From Sphingomonas flavescens (lineage in GTDB: Bacteria > Pseudomonadota > Alphaproteobacteria > Sphingomonadales > Sphingomonadaceae): DNA of 64,000 bases. The stretch lies in contig NZ_CP133016.1 in assembly GCF_030866745.1 (NCBI RefSeq), forward strand, positions 682,001 to 746,000, written 5' to 3'. Shown one piece after another: positions 46,718-54,654 of this stretch (position 1 is its first letter; each line of letters begins with the position of its first letter). A program made the position numbers and the translations under genes. Under the pieces are notes generated by a model, which had not been told where the DNA came from, did not search any database, and worked only from the letters and a program-made list of their open reading frames with translations.

Positions 46718-47856
46718 CACGCCGCCTCATAGAGACGCTGGGCATCCGCCTCGCTGATCTCGCACGGATTATTCACCAGCAGTCGCGTCTGTTTCATCGC
46801 CTCGCGCGCCAGCGTCGGCGCTTCCTCGAACGCCAGGCCATGATCGCGCAGGCGCAACTCAAGCCCGCTGCGCTTGGCCAAGTCATCCAACCGCTCGATC
46901 AGCAGGGCAGCGCGTGCCTGACTCCCCTGCTCCGCACAGTCGGGCTCAATAATCTCCGCCAGCTCGGCATATTGATCCCGCGCTGCCTCCAGATTGTGCG
47001 CAAGGACGTGACGCAACATGAGCGCATTCGAAAGGCCGTGCGGCAAATGGTGAAGGCCTCCCAGCGGATAGGCCAAGGCGTGGACGCCGGCGACCGGCGC
47101 ATTGGCGAAAGCGAGCCCGGCGAGATGAGCTCCAAGCAGCATCGCCGACCTCGCCTCGACGTCACCTGGTGTGTCGATCGCGGTGATGAGGTTGTTGGTA
47201 AGTAGCCGAAGCGCCTCTCGCGCTAACGCATCGGACAAAGGGTTCTTGAGCCGCGCGGAGGTGTACGCCTCAACGGCATGCACGATGGCGTCGATCCCCG
47301 TTGCAGCCGTCACATGCGTGGGCAGGCCAAGCGTGAGAGTGGCGTCGAGTACCGCCCAATCGGCAATCAGGGGCGCGGAGTTGACCGCAAGCTTCGTTCC
47401 ACCCTCGCAGGTAATGACCGAGATCGGCGTCGCTTCAGACCCCGTCCCGGCGGTGGTCGGCACCAGCGCCAGCGGCAGCCGTTGACCCTGTGCGATCCCG
47501 ACGCCCCATATGTCGTCCAGGACGTCACCCGACCCGAGCAGGTAAGCTGCGAGCTTGGCCACATCCATCGGGCTGCCGCCGCCGAGACCAACGACGCTTG
47601 CAGCACCGGCAGCTCGGCCGGCTTCTGTCGCAGCTAACAGCGTTTGCTTGCTTGGATCCGCCTCCACGGCGTCGAAAACGACGACGTCTCGCGTTGCGCC
47701 GATTGCCTCCCGATAGGCGTCGGTGAGGCCCAGGCGAACGAGATCGCGGTCCGTCACCAGCAGGCATGGACCTGGTGGCAGCTTCTCTGCGAGTGACCCA
47801 GCCCTGTCGGGGCCGGCCAGCAATCGCGGTCCGGGATTAAACGTAAAGGGTCTCAT
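46714..47856 (-). CDS. Iron-containing alcohol dehydrogenase
   Basis: 380 residues, group III dehydrogenase. NAD-binding GLGGGSPMDVAKLAAYL, PTTAGTGSEATPISVI, metal ligands in TGIDAIVHAVEAYTS and GVHALAYPLGGLHHLPHG. It interconverts alcohols and aldehydes, or maleylacetate-like substrates in some members. The pairing with a thioesterase suggests a small catabolic module. 13 nt separate it from the DUF1465 gene. Confidence 0.92.
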   Translation of the reverse strand: MRPFTFNPGPRLLAGPDRAGSLAEKLPPGPCLLVTDRDLVRLGLTDAYREAIGATRDVVVFDAVEADPSKQTLLAATEAGRAAGAASVVGLGGGSPMDVAKLAAYLLGSGDVLDDIWGVGIAQGQRLPLALVPTTAGTGSEATPISVITCEGGTKLAVNSAPLIADWAVLDATLTLGLPTHVTAATGIDAIVHAVEAYTSARLKNPLSDALAREALRLLTNNLITAIDTPGDVEARSAMLLGAHLAGLAFANAPVAGVHALAYPLGGLHHLPHGLSNALMLRHVLAHNLEAARDQYAELAEIIEPDCAEQGSQARAALLIERLDDLAKRSGLELRLRDHGLAFEEAPTLAREAMKQTRLLVNNPCEISEADAQRLYEAAW

Positions 47857-47869
47857 GACCCCGGGGATG

Positions 47870-48361
47870 TTAGTGGCTCAGGCCGCCGAGTCCACGTTCG
47901 AGCCGACCCATCAGCGCGCGCGCCGGACTCTGCGGAACATCGGCTTCGACCACTCCGTCGTCCAGCCGCTTCACCCGCGCATAGAGGTCGATGCTCGAAT
48001 TGATCAGTTTGCGCGCCGAGGGCGGCAACGCGTTCACCACGACAGGATCGCTGTCCTGCGCTTGCCCCAATTTGCGCTCGGGGCGACGTCCCTCGCCCTG
48101 GATGATTTCGCCGGATTCGATCGCCCGCTGGGTAAGCAGCCAGGCCACGATATGCATGATCCGGGTTGTGACTTTCAGCGATTCGCAGGCAAATCCGACC
48201 CTCGCGAACGGCTCGAGCGTCGCCCGCTCGTCGCGGCCGGCGTCGTCGAAGTATGCCCGCGCCTCGTCGGCGAGCAGCATCGCTTCCGTATAGAGCGAGT
48301 CGATGAGGCGCGACGTGATGCGCACCTCAGGCTCCGGCATGTCCGATTCGTCCATCGTCAT
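47870..48361 (-). CDS. DUF1465 family protein
   Basis: About 163 residues; the start is uncertain between several codons near 48355-48364. A helical protein with ITSRLIDSLYTEAMLLADEA, ATLEPFARVGFACESLKVTTR and MHIVAWLLTQRAIESGE, typical of the alphaproteobacterial DUF1465 family. Its function is not established; homologues often sit beside cell-cycle or regulatory genes. Lies 83 nt downstream of the first DUF465 gene. Confidence 0.88.
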   Translation of the reverse strand: MTMDESDMPEPEVRITSRLIDSLYTEAMLLADEARAYFDDAGRDERATLEPFARVGFACESLKVTTRIMHIVAWLLTQRAIESGEIIQGEGRRPERKLGQAQDSDPVVVNALPPSARKLINSSIDLYARVKRLDDGVVEADVPQSPARALMGRLERGLGGLSH

Positions 48362-48447
48362 CACAGTGCCACTCTTCTTGCCGTGCGAAAACGTCCGAAC
48401 TGCGCTCCGGTTGAAACGCTGCCGGCCCTGTCTCTGGCCGGGACGGT

Positions 48448-48645
48448 CTAAGCGATAATGTCTGGCACGCTGCTGTCGACGATCAGTTGGATCTGGTCCT
48501 TGATCATCAGCTTGCGGCGCTTGAGCCGCGCCAGCTCCAGTTGATCTCCTGTGGGTTCCGACGACAACATTTGAATACGCTCGTCCAGCGAGCGGTGCTC
48601 CGCCTTAAGGGAGTCTAGGATGCCGACCGGGTTGATGTCGCTCAT
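48448..48645 (-). CDS. DUF465 (YdcH) family small protein
   Basis: 65 residues, helical hairpin: LDSLKAEHRSLDERIQMLSS and LELARLKRRKLMIKDQIQLI. DUF465 proteins are short coiled-coil proteins of unknown function. A second, shorter member lies head to head 150 nt away on the other strand. Confidence 0.88.
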   Translation of the reverse strand: MSDINPVGILDSLKAEHRSLDERIQMLSSEPTGDQLELARLKRRKLMIKDQIQLIVDSSVPDIIA

Positions 48646-48794
48646 AAGCGGTCAGATACCTCGTTGGAGATGCCGAAGCTTTAACGGCAGGCCGTCGCGA
48701 ACTGCCGTTGAAGCGTGACAAGCCCCAAGACAAGGGTCGCGTTTCGTGGTTTATTACGCGACGGTGACAAGCTGAACCGAAAGGAACCGCACCA

Positions 48795-48959
48795 ATGGAC
48801 AAGGCAATGGCCGAGGAACTCGAGTCGAAGCATGCCGCTCTTCATGCCCTGATCGAGCAGGAAGAGCACCGAACTCACCCGGACGAAGACCTTCTCCACC
48901 GCCTCAAAAAAGAGAAACTGAAGCTAAAGGATGAAATGGCCGGCCACCTCATGCACTGA
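48795..48959 (+). CDS. DUF465 (YdcH-like) small protein, second copy
   Basis: 54 residues: a first helix MAEELESKHAALHALIEQEE and a second rich in Lys (LLHRLKKEKLKLKDEMAGHL). This is the DUF465 pattern, with the conserved H-x-x-L-x-x-x-I/L and LKKEKLKLKDE. AAAGGA precedes the ATG. Its stop codon is part of the terminator stem. Confidence 0.85.
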   Translation: MDKAMAEELESKHAALHALIEQEEHRTHPDEDLLHRLKKEKLKLKDEMAGHLMH

Positions 48960-48972
48960 GGCGGCCTTTTTT
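48942..48972 (+). terminator. Rho-independent terminator overlapping the gene end
   Basis: Stem GGCC-A-CCTCA (48942-48951) with TGAGG-C-GGCC (48957-48966), 5-nt loop and TTTTTT. The left arm lies in the last codons and the TGA stop lies in the right arm of the second DUF465 gene. Confidence 0.88.
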
Positions 48973-49024
48973 GTGCGCGGCGGCCGCGGCTGCCGCGCCC
49001 CAGACCAGTTTAGGCCAAGCGTGT

Positions 49025-49393
49025 TTACACCTCGCGCTGCGCGGCTCCTCGACGCCAAGGCAAACGGCCTTCGATCTCCGTTTCCAGGCTGAAGCTCAGG
49101 AACGTGCGGATCACCACGATGCCGGCCAAAACTGCCACGCTGCCCAACGTCGGCTGCACCGCGACGGTGTTGATGATGTCAGCGGCAACGAGAAACTCCA
49201 AGCCTAGTAGAATCGCTCGCCCGAGGCTTGATCGCAGATTGCTGACGGCTTGGTCGCGATCATAACCGCTGGCAAATCGATAGAGGAACAGCAGCAGCGT
49301 ACCGAAGGCGCCGACGGCAATAATGGCTACTCCCGTGAGTTCGACGACACGGGTAACGCCATGCGCCGTGCTGACCGCAATCTCTTCCAACAT
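49025..49393 (-). CDS. DUF1622 family membrane protein
   Basis: About 122 residues from the ATG at 49393; an upstream ATG at 49453 lacks a ribosome-binding site. Two or three membrane helices (GVAIIAVGAFGTLLLFLYRF, LGLEFLVAADIINTVAVQP) and the RSSLGRAILLGLEFL core typical of DUF1622. Function unknown. It is divergent from the DUF202/SLC13 pair, 120 nt away. Confidence 0.85.
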   Translation of the reverse strand: MLEEIAVSTAHGVTRVVELTGVAIIAVGAFGTLLLFLYRFASGYDRDQAVSNLRSSLGRAILLGLEFLVAADIINTVAVQPTLGSVAVLAGIVVIRTFLSFSLETEIEGRLPWRRGAAQREV

Positions 49394-49513
49394 CAGAACT
49401 GCCTGCAAAGAGAGGAAACGGCGGCAGCCAGTGACGCGTTCCACCAACGACATTCAAGACGCCGGATTGAACAGCCTGCTGGCACGAGCAGGAAGATTAA
49501 GCGTTCATTGGTA

Positions 49514-49891
49514 ATGGCTGAGGGCGAGAGACGCACCAAAGAGCATGGGAAGAAGGCGTTATCGGAAGACCGAACGATCCTCGCGGGAGAGCGAACCTTC
49601 GCTAGTTGGACAAGGACGAGCTTGGGCTGCATCGCCGTCGGTGTCGGGTTTCACGCTCTCTTCTCGATGATGCAGCCGGCGTGGGCGCCGCGAGCAATCG
49701 CCACCCTCTTTTTGGCGTTGGCGGTCAGCATCGTCTGGCTCGCGGCGCGCCGAGCCACGAGCGTAGCCCATCGACTTGATGCGCACGTCGTCGCCAACGC
49801 CCGGCCGATGAATTTTACCTTCGTGTCCGTAGCGATAACATTTGCCGCGACTGCGCTCGCGGTCGCGGTCTGGCTGCTACCCGTCGCATGA
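49514..49891 (+). CDS. DUF202 (YidH-like) membrane protein
   Basis: 125 residues from the ATG at 49514. DUF202 signature near the N-terminus: RTILAGERTFASWTRTSLGC, then three membrane helices (IAVGVGFHALF, AIATLFLALAVSIVWLAARR, FVSVAITFAATALAVAVWLL). Function unknown. ATGA overlap with the permease gene suggests a joint role. Confidence 0.85.
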   Translation: MAEGERRTKEHGKKALSEDRTILAGERTFASWTRTSLGCIAVGVGFHALFSMMQPAWAPRAIATLFLALAVSIVWLAARRATSVAHRLDAHVVANARPMNFTFVSVAITFAATALAVAVWLLPVA

Positions 49892-51207
49892 ATTGGCTCC
49901 AGCTCTCGCCGCAAGCGATCACGATATTGGTTCTCGTTGCGGTCGTCGCGGCGATGATCTGGGACAAGGTCAGGTCAGACATTGTCGCGCTCGCCGGCGC
50001 GGCAGTTTTGATGATGTCTGGGGTCGTCCGCCCGATCGAGGTTCAGAGCGCGTTTGCCAGCCCGGCGATCCTGACGCTCGCGTCGTTATTCGTCATTGCC
50101 TACTCGATGGAACAAGCCGGTCTGCTCGACGCGGCGATCAACGGTTTGGTCAGGCTGTGTCGCCGCATTGGGCGCGCAGGCTTGTGGATCGTGATCGGCA
50201 TTTCGGGCGCGGCATCCGCATTCCTCAACAATACGCCGATCGTGGTCCTGGCGGCGCCGGTGATCCGCGACACCGCCCATTCGCTGAAACTATCCCCAAA
50301 GGGATATTTGATGCCCCTGTCGTATGCCGCCGTCCTTGGGGGCTGCTGCACGTTGATCGGAACGTCGACGAACCTGCTCGTGAACGATATGGCCAAGGTG
50401 GCGGGCCAGCCCAAGTTCGGCATTTTTGAGATTACCCCGGTGGGCCTCGTGGTCGCGATTGCTGGCGGGTTGTATCTCTTGCTTTTTAGCAGCCGCTTAA
50501 TCCGCGAGACGAGCGAGGAGCCGCAGCACGAGTCCGCTGGACTACCGGAGCATGCCGGGCTCACCGCCGGCCAGGTCGGCTCGGTCAAGGCATTCGCTCC
50601 TGTTCGCAGTTTCAAAGCGGTACGTGCCGTCGTCTCGCTCGGTGTCTTTCTCGCCGTCATCGCGCTCGCTGCCTACAATGTCGCGCCAATTGCGGCCGCC
50701 GCGTTTGCGGGTGCCGTGCTGCTGGTCCTGCTGCGCGTAATCACCGCGGACGATGCCTATGGCGGACTTCAGGCCGACGTTTTGATGCTCATCGCGGGGA
50801 TGCTCGTCCTCGGCATCGCGCTGCGCGTTTCGGGCGTCGCGGAATCGGCCACCGATATGCTGATCCACGCCATGGACGGGCTGAGTCCGCTTCTCGCCCT
50901 GATCATCATTTACGGCGTCACGTTGTTCGCGACGGAGCTTCTGTCGAACGCCACGGTGGCGGTGCTGTTCACACCGATCGCCGTATCGCTTGGCGAAGCC
51001 TTGCACGTCAGTCCGCGACCTTTTCTGGTCGCCGTCATGATCGCCGGCAGCGCGGCCTTTGCAACACCGTTCGGCTATCAGACGAACGTGCTCGTCTATC
51101 GCCTGGGAGGATATAACTACCTGGACTTCGTCAGGGTCGGCCTGCCGCTCAACATCATCACCTGGATCGCCGGCGTTGTGGCGATCCAGATGTTCTTCCC
51201 GTTCTGA
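49888..51207 (+). CDS. SLC13/ArsB-type anion permease
   Basis: 439 residues, about 11 membrane helices. Ion-transporter superfamily features: FLNNTPIVVLAAPVI (NNTP motif), GGCCTLIGTSTNLLVND, ELLSNATVAVLFTPIA and ATPFGYQTNVLVY. No TrkA_C insert; a short charged loop at about 205-230 takes its place. Substrate may be sulfate or a dicarboxylate; not determinable here. Confidence 0.88.
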   Translation: MNWLQLSPQAITILVLVAVVAAMIWDKVRSDIVALAGAAVLMMSGVVRPIEVQSAFASPAILTLASLFVIAYSMEQAGLLDAAINGLVRLCRRIGRAGLWIVIGISGAASAFLNNTPIVVLAAPVIRDTAHSLKLSPKGYLMPLSYAAVLGGCCTLIGTSTNLLVNDMAKVAGQPKFGIFEITPVGLVVAIAGGLYLLLFSSRLIRETSEEPQHESAGLPEHAGLTAGQVGSVKAFAPVRSFKAVRAVVSLGVFLAVIALAAYNVAPIAAAAFAGAVLLVLLRVITADDAYGGLQADVLMLIAGMLVLGIALRVSGVAESATDMLIHAMDGLSPLLALIIIYGVTLFATELLSNATVAVLFTPIAVSLGEALHVSPRPFLVAVMIAGSAAFATPFGYQTNVLVYRLGGYNYLDFVRVGLPLNIITWIAGVVAIQMFFPF

Positions 51208-51286
51208 TTCATCACGCTGATCAGCTAGAACGTCATCTGGCTTCGGGCACGGCGCGTCCCCGGAGCCGCACTGACCAAATTAAGCT

Positions 51287-51754
51287 TTAATCGTCGCGGG
51301 AGACGCGCTCCACGCGCTCGTGGCGTTCCTGCGCTTCGAGCGTCATGGTGGCGATCGGGCGCGCTTCGAGGCGGCCGAGCGAAATCGGTTCGCCCGTCAC
51401 TTCGCAATAGCCATATTCACCCTCGTACAGACGACGGATCGCCGAATCGATCTTGGCGATCAGCTTGCGCTGACGGTCGCGTGTGCGGAGCTCCAGGCCC
51501 CAGTCGGTCTCGCTCGAGGCGCGATCGGCAAGATCCGGTTCGCGGAAGCTGTCGACCTGGAGCTGTGCCATCGTGGCGCGTGACTCCTCGACGATATCTT
51601 CCTTCCACGCTTTGAGCTTGCGTAGGAAGTAAGCGCGGTGACGCCCGCACATGAAATCTTCTTCGTCCGAAGGGCGATAACCCTCGGCCAGAATGATGCG
51701 ATCAAATGGTTCGAAGTCTTCGTTGCCGTAAAGGTCGACTAACGCAGTAGCCAT
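51287..51754 (-). CDS. dksA: RNA polymerase-binding transcription factor DksA
   Basis: 155 residues from the ATG at 51754 (GGAGGG 6 nt upstream). A coiled-coil arm (about 40-105) with LKAWKEDIVEESRATMAQLQ and the DRASSETDWGLELRTRDRQR region, then the globular end EYGYCEVTGEPISLGRLEARP. DksA binds the RNAP secondary channel and, with ppGpp, shuts down rRNA promoters. Only one of the four zinc-finger cysteines is kept, as usual in alphaproteobacteria. Confidence 0.93.
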   Translation of the reverse strand: MATALVDLYGNEDFEPFDRIILAEGYRPSDEEDFMCGRHRAYFLRKLKAWKEDIVEESRATMAQLQVDSFREPDLADRASSETDWGLELRTRDRQRKLIAKIDSAIRRLYEGEYGYCEVTGEPISLGRLEARPIATMTLEAQERHERVERVSRDD

Positions 51755-52050
51755 GACAGTCCCTCCCCGCACAAGCCCGTGACTTCGTGAAGTCTCGAGC
51801 GCCCCATACGCTGCCACCTGCTGCAGCCGGGCCACCGGTGCAGCCGGAGGCAAAATAGAACTGTCTTTCCCGGGACTTATCCGGAAACGGCAGTCCTTCC
51901 CCAAGGCCGCCTATACTTACGCGCCGGACCGTTAACAAGAACTGACGAAGGCCAAGTGAACAAATCGACAAGCTGTTGCGAATATGGCGCATTTTTCGAT
52001 TTCGGCCTTCGCAGTTGCAGCATCCCCGCAGGTTCCGCATAGCGCCCCAC

Positions 52051-52815
52051 ATGCGCATCCTGATCACCAACGACGACGGCGTAAACGCCCGGGGCATCAA
52101 GCTGCTGGAGACGATTGCGCGCAAGTTCAGCGACGATGTGTGGATCGTCGCGCCGACCGAGGAGCAATCGGGCGCCGGCCACTCGCTGACGCTGACGACC
52201 CCGGTGCGATTGCGCCGGTTTGATGAGCGGCGCTTCGCCGTGACCGGCACGCCGACCGACGCCGTCATGATGGCGCTTGCCCATGTCATGAAGGATTCGC
52301 CTCCAGACGTAATCCTTTCCGGCATCAATCGAGGCGCCAACCTGGCCGAGGACGTAACCTATTCGGGGACGGTTTCGGCGGCGATGGAAGGAGCCCTCGC
52401 CGGCGTCCGCTCGATCGCGCTCAGCCAGGCGTATTCCCGCGAGGGCATGGGCGACACCGTGCCCTTCGCGGCCGCCGAAGCGTGGGCGGAGCGCGTTCTC
52501 GGCCCGCTGCTCGAGTTTGGGACCGAGCCGCGGACGCTGATCAACGTCAACTTTCCCGCCCTGCCGCCCGGCGACGTCCGGGGTGTCCGCGTCTGCCGTC
52601 AGGGTATTCGCGATTACGGCCGGCTGCGAATCGTCGAGCGGACCGATCCGCGCGGCTACGACTATTTCTGGTTCGGGCTTGGGCCGATGGTCGAAACGCC
52701 GGGGCATTCGACCGATCTCGAAGCGGTGGCCGACGGCTTTGTGGCGGTTACGCCATTACATCTGGACCTTACGCACGACCCGTCGCTCGTCGCGCTGAGC
52801 CAGCGTTTCGCCTGA
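52051..52815 (+). CDS. surE: 5'/3'-nucleotidase SurE
   Basis: 254 residues from the ATG at 52051. Metal site MRILITNDDGVNARGI, then APTEEQSGAGHSLTL, VTGTPTDAVMMAL, SGINRGANLAEDVTYSGTV. Divalent-metal phosphatase acting on nucleoside monophosphates. The 296-nt gap to divergent dksA holds no recognised element. It stands alone; the common sphingomonad partner pcm is not adjacent. Confidence 0.95.
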   Translation: MRILITNDDGVNARGIKLLETIARKFSDDVWIVAPTEEQSGAGHSLTLTTPVRLRRFDERRFAVTGTPTDAVMMALAHVMKDSPPDVILSGINRGANLAEDVTYSGTVSAAMEGALAGVRSIALSQAYSREGMGDTVPFAAAEAWAERVLGPLLEFGTEPRTLINVNFPALPPGDVRGVRVCRQGIRDYGRLRIVERTDPRGYDYFWFGLGPMVETPGHSTDLEAVADGFVAVTPLHLDLTHDPSLVALSQRFA

Positions 52816-52816
52816 T

Positions 52817-53602
52817 CTAGCGGCCGCGCTCGCCGCGCTGCGCGGGCGGATTGGCCGGCGGGTTGGTAGATTGCGCCAGCCAGGTCGATGTTGCGTTGCA
52901 TGAGCTGGTTACGGTGACCGGCTGGCCCGCCTGGAACGGTGCGTTGTACGGGAAGAAACCACCGGGAATGGCTAGAGGCCCGGACGACGCCAAAGGCTGC
53001 TCCGCTTTTGCCAAAGTGTTGAATTCGGCCGCCAGAGACGCCGCACGCGAGCGGCTTTTGGGCGCCTGGCGGTATCCGACGATTCCAGCCAACGCCAGCA
53101 AAGTCTCGTGGGCGACGAGATTGCGCGGAAAGACAAACGTTCGGCTGCTGCGCACCGGCCCTTCGAGCCGCGCGAACAAGGCCATCTCTGCCGCCGCCAG
53201 CGTATCATCCATGTCGGTCCACGGCACATGCGTGACGCCGTGAAGCGCGATCTCGTGCGGGGTTTTGACGTGCGTGACCGCCTGCACCAGCTGTGCGCCA
53301 TGCCAGCCCGACCCGTTCGCCGAGTCGATGTCGGCAAGCGCCGGGCGCAGAAAACCCGGCGCCTGCGCGGCGAAAGCCTCCACCTCCGGCCGCAACACGT
53401 TGAATTGCGCCGCGCTCTGCGAAAACAGGCCAGCGAAGGCAAAGGTCGCCGGCACGTTGTGCTGATCCAGCAGGCCCAGAATTTGCCCGTACGCGGCGGC
53501 CAGCGGATCGTCGGCCAGCCGCTCACGATGCACGGCCGTCAACCGGTCGGCCACGCCCCATTTGCCCTCGCAATCCAGGCTCAGGATGAATTTCGCGGGC
53601 AT
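52817..53602 (-). CDS. Polysaccharide deacetylase-like protein
   Basis: 261 residues from the ATG at 53602 (TAATG overlap with the upstream gene). No signal peptide, so cytosolic. NodB-fold hints: ILSLDCEGKWG (Asp pair), PATFAFAGLFSQS, HGAQLVQAVTHVKTPHEIAL and HGVTHVPWTDM. The C-terminal ~20 residues are Pro/Asn/Arg-rich (NPPANPPAQRGERGR). Substrate unknown; coupled to the acetyltransferase gene, which suggests glycan or sugar-nucleotide modification. Confidence 0.75.
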   Translation of the reverse strand: MPAKFILSLDCEGKWGVADRLTAVHRERLADDPLAAAYGQILGLLDQHNVPATFAFAGLFSQSAAQFNVLRPEVEAFAAQAPGFLRPALADIDSANGSGWHGAQLVQAVTHVKTPHEIALHGVTHVPWTDMDDTLAAAEMALFARLEGPVRSSRTFVFPRNLVAHETLLALAGIVGYRQAPKSRSRAASLAAEFNTLAKAEQPLASSGPLAIPGGFFPYNAPFQAGQPVTVTSSCNATSTWLAQSTNPPANPPAQRGERGR

Positions 53603-54627
53603 TAGTTGGTGTCCGAACCGAGCAGACTGAGCGTCCAGGGCGCGGCCACGATCTCGCCCGCCTTCGCGTCGAGCGGGCGGGCCCCGAAATTGATCTCGAT
53701 CGGGCGAAACCTCGCCGGAAACGGCAGGAACCCTGCCCTCCGGTAGCTGCGATAAGCCGGCGCATGCGCCGGACACCATGCCAGTGCCGCGCCCGCGCCA
53801 GCTGCGGCGGCCGCCGCCAGTTCGCTGCGCAGCATTCTTGTCAGCGATTCTCCGTCCGAAGGCCTGGCGAGCGCGTCCATGACATAGCAGAGCCGGGCGC
53901 CATGCTTGTCCGCGATGCGCGTGGCAACGAGCGCGTCAAGCCGCGAGCCTTGCCGTGCACCGACGACACGATAGTCCGTCCCCGGCTTGTCGAACAGCCG
54001 CCAACGAAGCCACGCCGCCGAGCGATCGACCGATGTGCCTGACGACGACGCGAAATCCCCCCATAACTCGTCAAAGCCTTGGAGATCCGCCGGGCCGAGA
54101 GTGTCGAAAGTCTCGCTCGGCCGTCCGACCATCGGCACATCCAGTCGACCGAATGCCTTGTGCATCCGGCCCAGGACAAACCCGCTGCGCAAGGGTCGGA
54201 TCAACATCGGGACCGGCCCGAAATTACGCCAGCCGAGGCGGCCGTACCAACCCGGTGCTGCGTTGGCGTTCGGCAATCCCCAAAGGACCGATCCGCCCAG
54301 CCGCTCCGCAACCTGTGCCAAGGCACCCAACTTCACAAAAAGTCCATGCCCACGGTAAGCTTCGTCCACCATCGTATCGATGGCTTGGTACCCAAGAGCT
54401 GCCTTGCCTCCAGACCGCAGCCTCGTTGGCACCAGCGCGATCATCCCGACCACCTCGCCGCCATCCATCGCGACGGCGAATTTCGCCGCGCCGTGCGGGT
54501 TCGCGGCAAAGCGCCAGTCGAGCAGCGCGGGCGCCTTGTCGGGATCGCCGGCGAACAGACGCGCGTAAGCCCGCCGCACGTCGTCACCGAAGCTGACAAG
54601 CGACAGCTTAACCGAGGAACTCAACAC
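53602..54627 (-). CDS. GNAT family N-acetyltransferase
   Basis: 341 residues, GTG start. N-terminal GNAT domain: GEVVGMIALVPTRL, QAIDTMVDEAYRGHGLFVKL (acetyl-CoA loop), WGLPNANAAPGWYGRLGWR. A C-terminal second domain (about 180-330) may be another, degenerate GNAT fold. Acts probably on a sugar or lipid-linked intermediate, given the deacetylase overlapped by one base. Confidence 0.82.
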   Translation of the reverse strand: MLSSSVKLSLVSFGDDVRRAYARLFAGDPDKAPALLDWRFAANPHGAAKFAVAMDGGEVVGMIALVPTRLRSGGKAALGYQAIDTMVDEAYRGHGLFVKLGALAQVAERLGGSVLWGLPNANAAPGWYGRLGWRNFGPVPMLIRPLRSGFVLGRMHKAFGRLDVPMVGRPSETFDTLGPADLQGFDELWGDFASSSGTSVDRSAAWLRWRLFDKPGTDYRVVGARQGSRLDALVATRIADKHGARLCYVMDALARPSDGESLTRMLRSELAAAAAAGAGAALAWCPAHAPAYRSYRRAGFLPFPARFRPIEINFGARPLDAKAGEIVAAPWTLSLLGSDTN

Positions 54628-54654
54628 CGCTCACTTTGGCAGATGGTTTCCCGG

